DNA of 64,000 nt from Acidobacteriota bacterium (GTDB lineage Bacteria; Acidobacteriota; Terriglobia; Terriglobales; Acidobacteriaceae): positions 62,001 to 126,000 of the forward strand of contig QIAM01000006.1 of the NCBI GenBank assembly GCA_003225555.1, read 5' to 3'. Shown here in pieces: positions 26,975 through 36,285 of this stretch. The position numbers and the translations under genes were made by a program. Below the pieces are notes generated by a model that did no database searches, was not told the DNA's origin, and was given only the letters and a program-made list of their open reading frames with translations. Position 1 is the first letter of the stretch. Each line of letters opens with the position of its first letter.

Positions 26975-28312
26975 ATGCTCGTTGCCCAAAATCACGAAGT
27001 TACCGTTCCCCAAGACCTGCTCTTACGTCTGGCAGATGCACGCCAGCGTACTGACGAACTCTTCCACCTGGTCAAGTCTGACTCCCTCTATGAGCGTCCG
27101 ATCCCCGAGCGTCATCGCATCATCTTCTATATCGGTCACGTCGAGGCTTTTGACTGGAATCTGCTCGGCAACCGCGTGTTTGGTCTAAAGAGCTTCCACC
27201 CTGAATTCGACCGCCTGTTCGCCTTTGGTATCGATCCAGTCGGCGGCGGTTTGCCAGATGACAAGCCTGCGGATTGGCCGGCCCAAGATCAGGTTTACGG
27301 GTACGCCGCGAAGATCCGGCAACTTCTCGATGGGCATCTGCGCAAAGAGACTTCCCCTGCGGGTCTTGACGAATTTTCTCTGAACACGCTGTTGAATGTG
27401 GCCATTGAGCACCGGCTGATGCACGCCGAAACGCTGGCCTACATGCTTCACCAGTTGCCACTCGATCGGAAGATGGCGCCATCGACGGGTCGCTCCGTGA
27501 TCACCACCGAACCCGTTCGACCGCGAATGATCGAGATTCCCGCTGGGCCGATCACACTCGGACTTGAACGCAGCCGCACTGCCTTCGGCTGGGACAACGA
27601 ATATGACGCACACACCGTCGACGTCCCCGCCTTCGCTATCGATCAGTACAAGGTCACGAATCGTCAATATCTGGAATTCCTGCAAGCCGGAAGTTATCAG
27701 TCGAAAGACCTCTGGCCTGCCGACGGCTGGAACTGGATAACCGCCAACAACGTTTCTCATCCCATTTTCTGGAAGCGTTCCGGCGACTCATGGCTGTACC
27801 GCGGCATGTTCGACGAGGTCCCACTGCCCCTGGACGCTTCGGTCTATGTGAGCCACGCCGAGGCAAAAGCGTATGGCCGCTGGGCGGGCAAAGATCTTCC
27901 CACCGAAGCAGAATGGCAAAGAGCAGCGTACGCCACAGGCGACGGCAACGCCAGCCAGCGTGCTTATCCGTGGGGAAATGCAGCGCCCAACGAGCGCTTG
28001 GGTAACTTCGATTTTTCCGCGTGGGACCCAACTCCGGTGAATTCATTCCCCGATGGCAACAGCGCCTTCGGCGTCGCCGATCTTCTCGGCAACGGATGGG
28101 AGTGGACCTCAACCCCCTTCGCCCCATTCGCTGGATTCGAGCCTTTCCCGTTCTATCGCGGATACTCCGCCGACTTCTTCGATGGCAAACACTTCGTCAT
28201 GAAAGGCGGCTCCGCACGGACAGCCGCGTGTATGTTGCGGAGTTCGTTCCGCAACTGGTTCCAGCCGCATTACCAGTACGTATACGCCGGATTTCGCTGT
28301 GTGAGCCGCTAG
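26975..28312 (+). CDS. egtB: Ergothioneine biosynthesis sulfoxide synthase EgtB
   Basis: 445 residues from ATG 26975, with GCAGGGGG just upstream; a TTG at 26882 opens a longer frame. The N-terminal DinB-like domain carries iron ligands: a His in IFYIGHVEAFDWN and the HxxxHxE set in EHRLMHAETL. The C-terminal formylglycine-enzyme-like domain runs from IPAGPITLG to GGSARTAACMLRSSFRNWF and YAGFRCVS. It couples trimethylhistidine (hercynine) to a thiol substrate and oxygen. No egtA or egtC lies nearby, which fits EgtB types that use cysteine directly, as reported for the acidobacterium Chloracidobacterium. egtD follows 19 bp later. Confidence 0.9.
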   Translation: MLVAQNHEVTVPQDLLLRLADARQRTDELFHLVKSDSLYERPIPERHRIIFYIGHVEAFDWNLLGNRVFGLKSFHPEFDRLFAFGIDPVGGGLPDDKPADWPAQDQVYGYAAKIRQLLDGHLRKETSPAGLDEFSLNTLLNVAIEHRLMHAETLAYMLHQLPLDRKMAPSTGRSVITTEPVRPRMIEIPAGPITLGLERSRTAFGWDNEYDAHTVDVPAFAIDQYKVTNRQYLEFLQAGSYQSKDLWPADGWNWITANNVSHPIFWKRSGDSWLYRGMFDEVPLPLDASVYVSHAEAKAYGRWAGKDLPTEAEWQRAAYATGDGNASQRAYPWGNAAPNERLGNFDFSAWDPTPVNSFPDGNSAFGVADLLGNGWEWTSTPFAPFAGFEPFPFYRGYSADFFDGKHFVMKGGSARTAACMLRSSFRNWFQPHYQYVYAGFRCVSR

Positions 28313-28331
28313 TACTCAGGAGGACACCACC

Positions 28332-29300
28332 ATGCTGACCCAATCCATTGTCGCGAGTCCCACTTATGAATTCGCCGCGGACGTTCGCGCCGGCCTCACC
28401 AGGCCTCAGCAGAAGGAACTTCTCTCCAAGTATCTCTACGACGATGTCGGCTCCGCGCTGTTCGAAGTGATCAGCTTTCTCCCGGAATACGGTCTTACTC
28501 GCGCCGACGAGCGTCTGCTGCGGCGTCACGCCCCCGATGTCGTTGAATTCCTCCCCGCGCCGGTCGCGGTCGCAGAACTCGGCAGCGGCAGCGGCAAGAA
28601 GACTCGCTGGATCCTGGAAGCACTCTGCCGCCGTCAGCGCACTTCGTATTACCCAATCGAAATCTCACATACCGCGCTGGCCATGTGCGCCCGCGAGTTA
28701 GGCGACATTGATTCCATCAGCATTCTGGGCTTCGAGCGCGAATACCTCGATGGCCTCCTCGAAGTTGCCGCGCAACGCCGCCACGGCCAGCATCTTCTGG
28801 TTTTGTTCCTGGGCAGCACGATCGGCAATTTTGATCGTCCCGCTGGAGTGAACTTTCTGCGCGAAGTTCGCCACATCCTCGTTCCCGGGGATGCGATGTT
28901 GCTGGGTACAGATCTCATGAAGTCCAACTCGCAGCTGATCGCTGCCTATGACGATCAGCTCGGCGTCACCGCCGCGTTTAACCTCAACCTGCTGGCTCGC
29001 ATCAATCGCGAGCTCGATGCCGATTTTGATCTCAGCCACTTCAAGCACGTTGCCCGCATCAATCACGAGGCGCGAAGCGTTGAGATGCATTTGCTCTCGA
29101 CCGTCCAGCAAACCGTCACGATTCCGGGCGCCGAACTGCTGGTTGAGTTTCTCGAAGGCGAAACCATCTGGACCGAAAGCAGCCACAAATATTCCGCTGA
29201 CGAAGCCTTCCAGCTGGCGCGGGAGTCCGGCTTCGTTTGCCGCGCGCAGTGGATTGACGAGGAATGGCCCTTCGCCGAGAGCCTGCTGATCGCGGAATAA
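28332..29300 (+). CDS. egtD: L-histidine N-alpha-methyltransferase EgtD
   Basis: 322 residues; AGGAGG precedes ATG 28332. The N-terminal segment KYLYDDVGSALFEVISFLPEYGLTR, here in part, is typical of the DUF2260/EgtD family. The SAM site AELGSGSGKKT, the YYPIEIS strand and FLGSTIGNFDR follow, with the conserved C-terminal region WTESSHKYS. It trimethylates histidine to hercynine, the substrate of EgtB encoded just upstream. The two genes form a compact operon sufficient for the two central steps; the final C-S lyase is not seen in the window. Confidence 0.93.
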   Translation: MLTQSIVASPTYEFAADVRAGLTRPQQKELLSKYLYDDVGSALFEVISFLPEYGLTRADERLLRRHAPDVVEFLPAPVAVAELGSGSGKKTRWILEALCRRQRTSYYPIEISHTALAMCARELGDIDSISILGFEREYLDGLLEVAAQRRHGQHLLVLFLGSTIGNFDRPAGVNFLREVRHILVPGDAMLLGTDLMKSNSQLIAAYDDQLGVTAAFNLNLLARINRELDADFDLSHFKHVARINHEARSVEMHLLSTVQQTVTIPGAELLVEFLEGETIWTESSHKYSADEAFQLARESGFVCRAQWIDEEWPFAESLLIAE

Positions 29301-29440
29301 GAACACGAACGCGCGACCACTCCGAGTTCCCGCATTTTTCTTCTTTGTCCCACCTTTGTAAAGCTTTGTATTCATGCGGGTAAAACTTTGTAAATCGTGG
29401 ACGCTCGCGTGCCCGCCCCATGTAGATTAGAGATGGGAAC

Positions 29441-30661
29441 ATGCACTCCACCAAAACATTAGTGTCGATTGCTCTTTGCCTGGCCAGTTTGCGATTGGCC
29501 GAAGCCTTTGCTTCGCCAATGAATCCGCAAGCGCAGGAAGCAGCGCCGAGCGCCATGGCCAAGCGAATTGGCGCGATCAAAGCCATCGAAGGCAGCACCC
29601 TCACGCTAACGCCAGATTCAGGTTCCGATGTAAATGTGACCGTGTCCGCGGCCACGCGGATCGTAAGAATTGCGCCCGGTGAGAAGAGTCTGAAGAACGC
29701 GACTCCAATCCAAATGTCAGACCTGCAAGTCGGCGATCGCGTTCTCATCGGCGGCAAAGCCTCGGACGACGCCAAATCGCTCGTGGCTGCGTCCATCGTA
29801 GTAATGAAGCATTCCGATCTGGAGGCGCGCAACCAGCAGGCAAGTCAGGACTGGCAAAAGCGCGGCTTCGGCGGGCTGGTCACCGCCGTGGATGTTTCCG
29901 CCGCAACGGTGACCATCTCGGTGACGGGCTTTGCCGGAACAAAGACCATTCTCGTTCGCGCGTCGAAAGATACAGTGATCCGCCGCTACGCTCCCGACTC
30001 CGTGAAGTTCGACGACGCCAAACTCAGCACTTTGCAGGACCTTCATCCTGGCGATCAATTACGTGCGCGCGGGAATCACAGCCCCGACGGCGCCGAGCTG
30101 ACCGCGGAAGAAATTGTCAGCGGCTCGTTCCGCAATGTAGCCGGAATCGTGAGTTCTGTCGACACTAGCGCCAGCACCATCATCGTTCAGGATGTATTGA
30201 GCAAGAAACCGGTACAAGTGAAAGTGACCTCTGAATCGCAACTTCACAAGTTGCCGTCCGAGATGGCGCAACACATCGCCATGCGCTTGAAGGCTACTGT
30301 CGTGGCTCAGCCCAGCAACGGAGCAGCGGCGCCATCGAACTCGACCAGCTCGGAAGCAGGCTCCGGTTCGAGACCGGGCGGCGGAATGGGAGCAGGCTCA
30401 GGAAACGGCATGCGCTCCGGCGCAGCTCCAGATTTCCAGCAAATGCTGAGTCGCCTGCCCCCAGTTACTCTGAAAGATCTGAATAAAGGCGATGCGGTCA
30501 TGATCGTCACCACGCCGGGCACCGCCTCGGGTGCTGGCACCGTGATTACGCTCATAGCAGGGGTTGAGCCAATCCTCCAGGCGGCTCCGAGCGGCAGTCA
30601 GGCCATGATGTTGTCCCCCTGGACGCTCGGAGGCCCCTCGGGTGATTCAGGAAATCAGTAA
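29441..30661 (+). CDS. Secreted DUF5666-like repeat protein
   Basis: 406 residues. The N terminus MHSTKTLVSIALCLASLRLAEAFA is a signal peptide. Then come about four repeats of a ~70-residue beta-rich unit, each ending in a DLQVGDRVLIGG-type motif (also DLHPGDQLRARG and DLNKGDAVMIVT), typical of DUF5666. A flexible Ser/Gly/Met-rich linker (residues ~290-330) divides the last repeat from the rest. A periplasmic or surface location is likely; the biochemical role is unknown. It precedes a TonB-dependent receptor gene by 39 bp and is probably co-transcribed with it. Confidence 0.65.
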   Translation: MHSTKTLVSIALCLASLRLAEAFASPMNPQAQEAAPSAMAKRIGAIKAIEGSTLTLTPDSGSDVNVTVSAATRIVRIAPGEKSLKNATPIQMSDLQVGDRVLIGGKASDDAKSLVAASIVVMKHSDLEARNQQASQDWQKRGFGGLVTAVDVSAATVTISVTGFAGTKTILVRASKDTVIRRYAPDSVKFDDAKLSTLQDLHPGDQLRARGNHSPDGAELTAEEIVSGSFRNVAGIVSSVDTSASTIIVQDVLSKKPVQVKVTSESQLHKLPSEMAQHIAMRLKATVVAQPSNGAAAPSNSTSSEAGSGSRPGGGMGAGSGNGMRSGAAPDFQQMLSRLPPVTLKDLNKGDAVMIVTTPGTASGAGTVITLIAGVEPILQAAPSGSQAMMLSPWTLGGPSGDSGNQ

Positions 30662-30700
30662 GCGCTGCGGATATCTTTTCAATCGAATGGGAAAGGTGGC

Positions 30701-33595
30701 ATGAAGTTTCAGATGTTCTTACGTCGTGCATTTCTATCGCTGTCCTTGTTGTTATTCGCAAGCCTTGCCCTCGCGCAGTCGGGCACAGGAACTCTGCGTG
30801 GCCAAGTCACCGACCCCTCCGGCGCCATCATCACCAATGCCGACGTCGTCATGACGCCAGCCAATGGCTCGCCCATAACCACCCAGACCAACTCTCAAGG
30901 CATGTATGAGTTCAAGAATCTGTCCCCGGGAGAGTACACGCTCAACGTGGTTGCTCCCGGTTTCGCCCTGTATGAGAACCATAAAGTCGTGATTGCCGAC
31001 CAGCCTTTGCGCCTCAATATTCCAATGACCATTGAGGTTCAGGAACAAAAGGTGCAAGTCTCCGACACCGCGCCGACCATCGACGTGAATCCTTCCAGCA
31101 ACGCCGGCGCGATCGTCATCTCCGGCAAAGAACTCGAGGCCCTGCCCGACGATCCCGATGAGCTGCAATCCGATCTAGAAGCCTTGGCCGGACCCTCCGC
31201 CGGGCCGAATGGTGGACAGATGTACATTGACGGCTTCACCGGCGGCCAGCTTCCACCCAAGTCGTCCATTCGCGAGATTCGCATCAATCAGAATCCGTTT
31301 TCCTCCGAGTACGACAAGCTCGGTTACGGCCGCATCGAAATCTTCACCAAGCCCGGCACCGAGAAGTACCACGGCCAGCTGTTTGCCAGCGGCAATGACT
31401 CTGCCTTCAATTCGTCCAACCCCTTTGGCGGGGCCAAACCCGGCTACTACTCGACCCAATACAGCGGCAACCTTGGCGGCCCGCTGGGAAAGAACGCTTC
31501 CTTTTTCGTAAATGTCGAGCACCGCAACATCAACGACATCACCGCGGTCAATGCGCAGACGCTGGACCCGTCCACTCTCCTGCCGCTGTCGACAATCGAA
31601 TCGATCCCGAACCCCCGCCGTCGCACCAACATCAGTCCGCGGCTGGACTACGCTCTGAACAAGAACAACACGCTGACTGCCAGATACCAGTATTACCGCG
31701 ACTCCGACAACAATAATGGCGTCGGCCAGTTCACTCTGCCCTCGCAAGCCTACAACTCAGATTCGTCCGAGCACACACTCCAGGTAAGCGACACGCAGGT
31801 TATCGGGTCGAAGATCATAAACGAGACAAGATTTCAATTTCTCCGCGAGCGCGACAGCCAGAGTGCGCAGAATACAACGCCGGCCGTGAATGTCCTCGGA
31901 GCCTTCGATGCCGGCGGTAACAGTCAGGGCACGATCATCGACCGTCAAGATCACTACGAACTGCAGAACTACACCTCGCTGATTCACGGCAACCACATCT
32001 CCAAATTCGGAGGACGCCTCCGCTCAACGCGCGACGCGGAGAGCACCACATCCGGCTTCAACGGCACTTTCATCTTTTCGTCGCTCACGAATTTTCAGGC
32101 TGTGGAGTGTGCTCTCGCCTCTAGTCCACCCCCGGCGTGCTCGACCTTGCCGCCTGGGCAGACGCCCCAGCAACTTTCGGTCACGACTCCGGCGAAACCA
32201 GGTGCCTCCAGCGCCCAGGTCACCTACTTCGACGCCGGCCTGTATGCCCAGGATGACTGGCGCCTGCGCCCCAACATCACCGTCAGCGGCGGCCTGCGCT
32301 TCGAAACTCAAAATGGCATCCACGATCATGGCGATTGGGCGCCACGGATTGGAATCGCCTGGGGCATCGGAGGCCGCAGTTCACCGCCCAAACTCGTCCT
32401 GCGCGGCGGCTTCGGAATCTTTTACGATCGTTTTCAAACCGCCCAACTCCTGCAGGCACAGTTGCTGAATGGCCTGACGCAGCAGAAGTTCGTCATCAAC
32501 AATCCGACCTGCTTTTCCGGGATCGGCCAGCCTTTCGACCTCTCGGCATGCGGCACGTCCACCGCGACCACGACGTCAGCTGTGTATCAGATAAGCCCCA
32601 GGTTGCGCGCCCCCTACACGTTGCAATCCGCGATCAGCGCCGAGCGCCAACTCACCAAGTCTGCCACTCTGTCTGTGACCTACTTAAACTCGCGTGGCTT
32701 CGACCAGTTGCTGACGCTAAGTCTGAATCCCCTGATGCCCGGAGGGAACCGCACCTACCAGTATGTTTCCGAAGGCAATTTCCTTCAGAACCAGCTCATC
32801 GTAAACAGCAGCGTACGGCTCGGAACCAAGCTCCAGTTGTTCGGCTTCTACACGCTGAATTACGCGAATAGCGATGCTGCGGGCGCCTCCGGCTTTCCCT
32901 CAAATTCCTACAACATCAGCCAGGATTACGGCCGCGCCTCGTTTGACACCCGCCACCGTCTTTTCCTCGGCGGCACAATTGGATTGCCCTACCTGTTTCG
33001 GCTAAGCCCGTTCATGGTCGTGAGCTCCGGTTCGCCCTTCAACATCACTTCGCCCAGCGATCTGAACGGCGATTCCGTGTTCAACGATCGTCCAATTCTC
33101 ACGCCGGGAGCCCCCTGCCCCGCGCCCGGTTCCGGCACGAGTTCGGTGTATTGCACTCCCCTGGGGACGTTTACCGCCGCCCTTCCATCATCCAGTCAGA
33201 GCGTTCTTCCCATTAATTACGCGACCGGGCCTTCGCACTTCGTGCTGAACCTGCGCCTGACGAAGACTTTCGGATTCGGATCCAAGGCGAAGAGTTCCGG
33301 CAATCAGGGTCAGGGAGGTCCCGGTGGCCCCGGCGGAGGCGGTGGGCGCGGCGGAGACCGCCACGGTCCTCTCTTCGGCGGCGGCCCCGTAGGCATGTCT
33401 TCCAACTCCGATCGCCGCTACAACCTGATCCTGGGGGTTAACGTGCGCAACGTATTCAACAAGGTGAACACGGCCAATCCAAGCGGGATTCTGGGATCGA
33501 GCTTCTTCGACATTCCAAACGCGCTGCAAGGCGGACCCTTCTCCAGTTCCTCAGCGCCACGCCGCATCGATGTGCAAGCCACCTTCAGTTTCTGA
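30701..33595 (+). CDS. TonB-dependent receptor-like outer membrane protein (Oar type)
   Basis: 964 residues. A signal peptide (FLSLSLLLFASLALAQ) precedes a carboxypeptidase-regulatory-like domain (GTLRGQVTDPSGAIITNADV, ~28-110). A plug-like region (~130-230) and a long beta-barrel follow, ending in the outer-membrane-type terminus PRRIDVQATFSF. A Gly/Arg-rich insertion lies near residue 870. This architecture is greatly expanded in Acidobacteriota. The family is thought to import large substrates or anchor surface structures; the ligand is unknown. No obvious TonB box was identified. Confidence 0.88.
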   Translation: MKFQMFLRRAFLSLSLLLFASLALAQSGTGTLRGQVTDPSGAIITNADVVMTPANGSPITTQTNSQGMYEFKNLSPGEYTLNVVAPGFALYENHKVVIADQPLRLNIPMTIEVQEQKVQVSDTAPTIDVNPSSNAGAIVISGKELEALPDDPDELQSDLEALAGPSAGPNGGQMYIDGFTGGQLPPKSSIREIRINQNPFSSEYDKLGYGRIEIFTKPGTEKYHGQLFASGNDSAFNSSNPFGGAKPGYYSTQYSGNLGGPLGKNASFFVNVEHRNINDITAVNAQTLDPSTLLPLSTIESIPNPRRRTNISPRLDYALNKNNTLTARYQYYRDSDNNNGVGQFTLPSQAYNSDSSEHTLQVSDTQVIGSKIINETRFQFLRERDSQSAQNTTPAVNVLGAFDAGGNSQGTIIDRQDHYELQNYTSLIHGNHISKFGGRLRSTRDAESTTSGFNGTFIFSSLTNFQAVECALASSPPPACSTLPPGQTPQQLSVTTPAKPGASSAQVTYFDAGLYAQDDWRLRPNITVSGGLRFETQNGIHDHGDWAPRIGIAWGIGGRSSPPKLVLRGGFGIFYDRFQTAQLLQAQLLNGLTQQKFVINNPTCFSGIGQPFDLSACGTSTATTTSAVYQISPRLRAPYTLQSAISAERQLTKSATLSVTYLNSRGFDQLLTLSLNPLMPGGNRTYQYVSEGNFLQNQLIVNSSVRLGTKLQLFGFYTLNYANSDAAGASGFPSNSYNISQDYGRASFDTRHRLFLGGTIGLPYLFRLSPFMVVSSGSPFNITSPSDLNGDSVFNDRPILTPGAPCPAPGSGTSSVYCTPLGTFTAALPSSSQSVLPINYATGPSHFVLNLRLTKTFGFGSKAKSSGNQGQGGPGGPGGGGGRGGDRHGPLFGGGPVGMSSNSDRRYNLILGVNVRNVFNKVNTANPSGILGSSFFDIPNALQGGPFSSSSAPRRIDVQATFSF

Positions 33596-33690
33596 GCAGT
33601 CGCGAACCGCTCCTGTCATAGCAGAAGGTAGCCACTCGGGTTATGCTGAACTACTGAGACTCAACTGCACTGAGTAACGCTCGAAACCAC

Positions 33691-34563
33691 GTGACCCCAC
33701 GCTCGTTCACCAGGCGAAAGTTTCTTGCTCTAGCGGCAACCGCCGGAGTCGCCGCCATTGCTATCGACTCCGCATTGCTCGAGCCCAACCGCCCCCGCGT
33801 AGTACGCCGCGACGTACCACTGCGGCGCTGGCCCGAGCCTCTTGACGGCTTCAAAATCGCGGTGCTCAGCGACTTCCACTACGACCACCGCTTCTCGGTC
33901 CATCCCATTCACGCCGCTGTCAAGATGGTCAATGAGCTCAATCCCGACCTGATTGCTCTGGCGGGCGACTTCGTCTCGATTCCAATCTTCGATGACGACC
34001 AGCGAAGGGCTGCTCTTGCCGCCGAACCTTGTGCCAGATTGCTGCACCAGATGCAAGCTCCCCACGGCTCGTGGGCAGTGATGGGAAATCACGATTACTA
34101 CACCAACCCCGCCCACGTCACCGCTGCTCTGCAGGCCGAGGGAATTCGAGTACTGGCTAACGAATCCGTACCCATTGAGACGAACAGCGTGCGCTTCTGG
34201 CTCGCGGGTGTGAATGACGTCACGGGTGGATCCGCCGACCTCGGCAAGACTCTACACGGAACTCCCGCAGACGAAGTGACCGTCCTGCTAGCGCACGAAC
34301 CCGACTTCGTGGACGAAGCGTCGCGCTTCCCCGTCGACCTGCAGCTTTCCGGACACTCCCATGGCGGCCAGGTACGGATACCCTTTATCGGCCCACTCTA
34401 CTTGCCTCCGTTGGCCAGAAAATACCCTTGGGGGATGTATCGAGTCGGTGCTCTTTCTCTTTACACCAACCCTGGCCTCGGAACCGTCGGTCCTCCCTTT
34501 CGCTGGAACTGTCCGCCCGAAATCACGCTGTTGACCCTGCGGCATGCTCCCGCGTCATCATAA
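33691..34563 (+). CDS. Tat-exported metallophosphoesterase (YkuE/YaeI-like)
   Basis: 290 residues from a GTG start. The N terminus has the twin-arginine signature TRRKFLALAATAGVAA, indicating export as a folded protein. Metal-site motifs come in order: SDFHYD, AGDFV, GNHDYY, LLAHEPDF and GHSHGGQ. Family members hydrolyse phosphodiesters on lipids such as UDP-diacylglucosamine or remain uncharacterised. The Tat signal suggests that it acts at the outer face of the inner membrane. Confidence 0.88.
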   Translation: MTPRSFTRRKFLALAATAGVAAIAIDSALLEPNRPRVVRRDVPLRRWPEPLDGFKIAVLSDFHYDHRFSVHPIHAAVKMVNELNPDLIALAGDFVSIPIFDDDQRRAALAAEPCARLLHQMQAPHGSWAVMGNHDYYTNPAHVTAALQAEGIRVLANESVPIETNSVRFWLAGVNDVTGGSADLGKTLHGTPADEVTVLLAHEPDFVDEASRFPVDLQLSGHSHGGQVRIPFIGPLYLPPLARKYPWGMYRVGALSLYTNPGLGTVGPPFRWNCPPEITLLTLRHAPASS

Positions 34564-34741
34564 GCGGCCTTCAAAATTTCGGGGCTATGTGAAATCACTT
34601 TCCACTTCGGCTTCTCATTCGCCTCATGTATGTCCTGCATGTAACTGAGAACAGGCATGTTATGTAGAGTGCGCAATGGGCGCTCACTTGCCACGCAACA
34701 GGCAGGGATTGGTGTCGCGACCGCAAAGGATCGAACGTTCC

Positions 34742-35176
34742 ATGCTCCGTCTCTGGCCACTCATTCTTGTCGGCATCCCAGTGCTCGCCGCCGTAACCGT
34801 CTCCTCATCAGGTCTGCCGGAGCGCAACAGAGCGTTGCAACAACGCGAGCGCAAGGCATGGAAGGCTCTCACTCACAACTCCCAATTCATCGATGTTCCC
34901 CACCTCAGCACGCGGTCGAGTTGCGAAGAAGTGCAACCGCCGCAGGCCCTCACCACACCTTCCCCGCTGTTAACTACATGGCGCGAGAGAAAGATCAAGG
35001 TCAGCTTCATCATCGGCACCGATGGCCGCGTGCACAGCCCGCTGATTCTCGAAAGCGCCGGTCCGACCGGCGATCGACGCGTTCTGCAGACCGTGCGCAC
35101 GTGGAGATATCGCCCTGCAACCTGCAACGGAGTCCCCACCGAAACTGAGGGCAAAGTCGAGTTTTCCAGCCGTTGA
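34742..35176 (+). CDS. Small TonB C-terminal-domain-like protein
   Basis: About 144 residues from ATG 34742, where a membrane/signal helix (LRLWPLILVGIPVLAAVTV) begins; an upstream ATG at 34676 adds 22 atypical residues. The C-terminal ~65 residues (KIKVSFIIGTDGRVHSPLIL, then TVRTWRYRPATCNGVP) match the fold of the TonB energy-transducer C-terminal domain. No proline-rich spacer is present, so it is probably not a full TonB; many short proteins of this kind are secreted and of unknown role. Its TGA overlaps the possible TTG start of the next gene. Confidence 0.6.
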   Translation: MLRLWPLILVGIPVLAAVTVSSSGLPERNRALQQRERKAWKALTHNSQFIDVPHLSTRSSCEEVQPPQALTTPSPLLTTWRERKIKVSFIIGTDGRVHSPLILESAGPTGDRRVLQTVRTWRYRPATCNGVPTETEGKVEFSSR

Positions 35177-36279
35177 GCAGCAACCGTGGGCTAGAATTAC
35201 GGCAGGTGATTGAGTTCGTGGACAATAAAGACAAAGAAAAAGACAAGAAATTTCCCAAGCCGGCGAGCTTAGCTCCGCCGGACTCCGAATCAGACCTCAG
35301 CACCGACCGTGACGAACTCCATCGCGGGCTGCAGTCTGCGATGCGGCGTCCTAAGCCGAGTAACGATGCCATGGCCGCCGCCCTGGAAGTGGTTCAACGC
35401 ATGGCCGCAGAGATTGACGCCGAGGATGATGCCGACGACCTGGCGGAAGCGACAACGGGTGCCGCCTCCGGTCAAGTATGCCGCGTCTGCGGACACCGGA
35501 ACCGCGAGGGCCATAAATTCTGCAGCATGTGCGGACTCCCAGGGAACTCCGATGACGAACTAGAAGCCGATACTTCGCCAAGAAGCAGTCTTCGATCTCA
35601 GCCCGCGAGTCTTCCGCAACCTGCGTACGAAGAACGCGAGCCCGATCCCAGGTCGATCGCACCGCGAGGGCCCATCCTTGCCGAGACCCACCACTATCAT
35701 CATCACTATCATCACCACTATTTCCCCAGCGGACAGGAGAGCACGGCTCCACGCATCGCCACAGCCGACTCTGAGCGCGAAGCCGACAAACTGCGCGCCT
35801 CCGCGGCCCTGCGCGGAGAATCCATGAGCCGCGCCGAAGCGGCGGTCCGCCGCGTCACGCAGGAATGGGTTCTGGCCTGTAACACCAAACATCTCGACGA
35901 CCTGCTCGACCTCTACGGTGCCGACTCGCTCGTGCTCCGCACCAATTACCCTCCCATCCGGGGCGCGTCTGCCGTTCGCGAATTCTTCTTCGGAGGCCTG
36001 GATGCCGGATTGGGTGAGGCGGAAGTTGAGCCCATCCGCGTCGAGATTGCCGGAGACATGGCCTACGAAGCTGGACGCTGCAAAGCTCTGGTTCCCGGAG
36101 CCGCAGGCAAGCGTCGTGAGGAACGAGGAAAGTACGTCTGGGTTCTAATGAAGCAGAGCAATGGAGAATGGAAAATTGCGGTCGACTGCTGGTCCAGCGA
36201 TCTCACCTTGACCGCTCTCGAATCCGATATCACGCCCACTTCGGCCGCAAAGCCCGGCACGCCTCGAAAAACTACCTGA
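35173..36279 (+). CDS. Zinc-ribbon / histidine-rich / SnoaL-like domain protein
   Basis: Up to 368 residues; the start is uncertain (TTG 35173 overlapping the previous stop, or GTG 35206). A charged N-terminal region is followed by a zinc ribbon (CRVCGHRNREGHKFCSMCG, ~103-121). A disordered stretch contains a striking run HHYHHHYHHHYF (~178-189). The C-terminal ~130 residues (VRRVTQEWVLACNTKHLDDL to WKIAVDCWSSD) form an NTF2/SnoaL-like domain as in DUF4440 proteins. No catalytic motif identifies a reaction. Metal binding by the ribbon and the His run is an inference. Confidence 0.6.
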   Translation: MSSNRGLELRQVIEFVDNKDKEKDKKFPKPASLAPPDSESDLSTDRDELHRGLQSAMRRPKPSNDAMAAALEVVQRMAAEIDAEDDADDLAEATTGAASGQVCRVCGHRNREGHKFCSMCGLPGNSDDELEADTSPRSSLRSQPASLPQPAYEEREPDPRSIAPRGPILAETHHYHHHYHHHYFPSGQESTAPRIATADSEREADKLRASAALRGESMSRAEAAVRRVTQEWVLACNTKHLDDLLDLYGADSLVLRTNYPPIRGASAVREFFFGGLDAGLGEAEVEPIRVEIAGDMAYEAGRCKALVPGAAGKRREERGKYVWVLMKQSNGEWKIAVDCWSSDLTLTALESDITPTSAAKPGTPRKTT

Positions 36280-36285
36280 CGTTCT

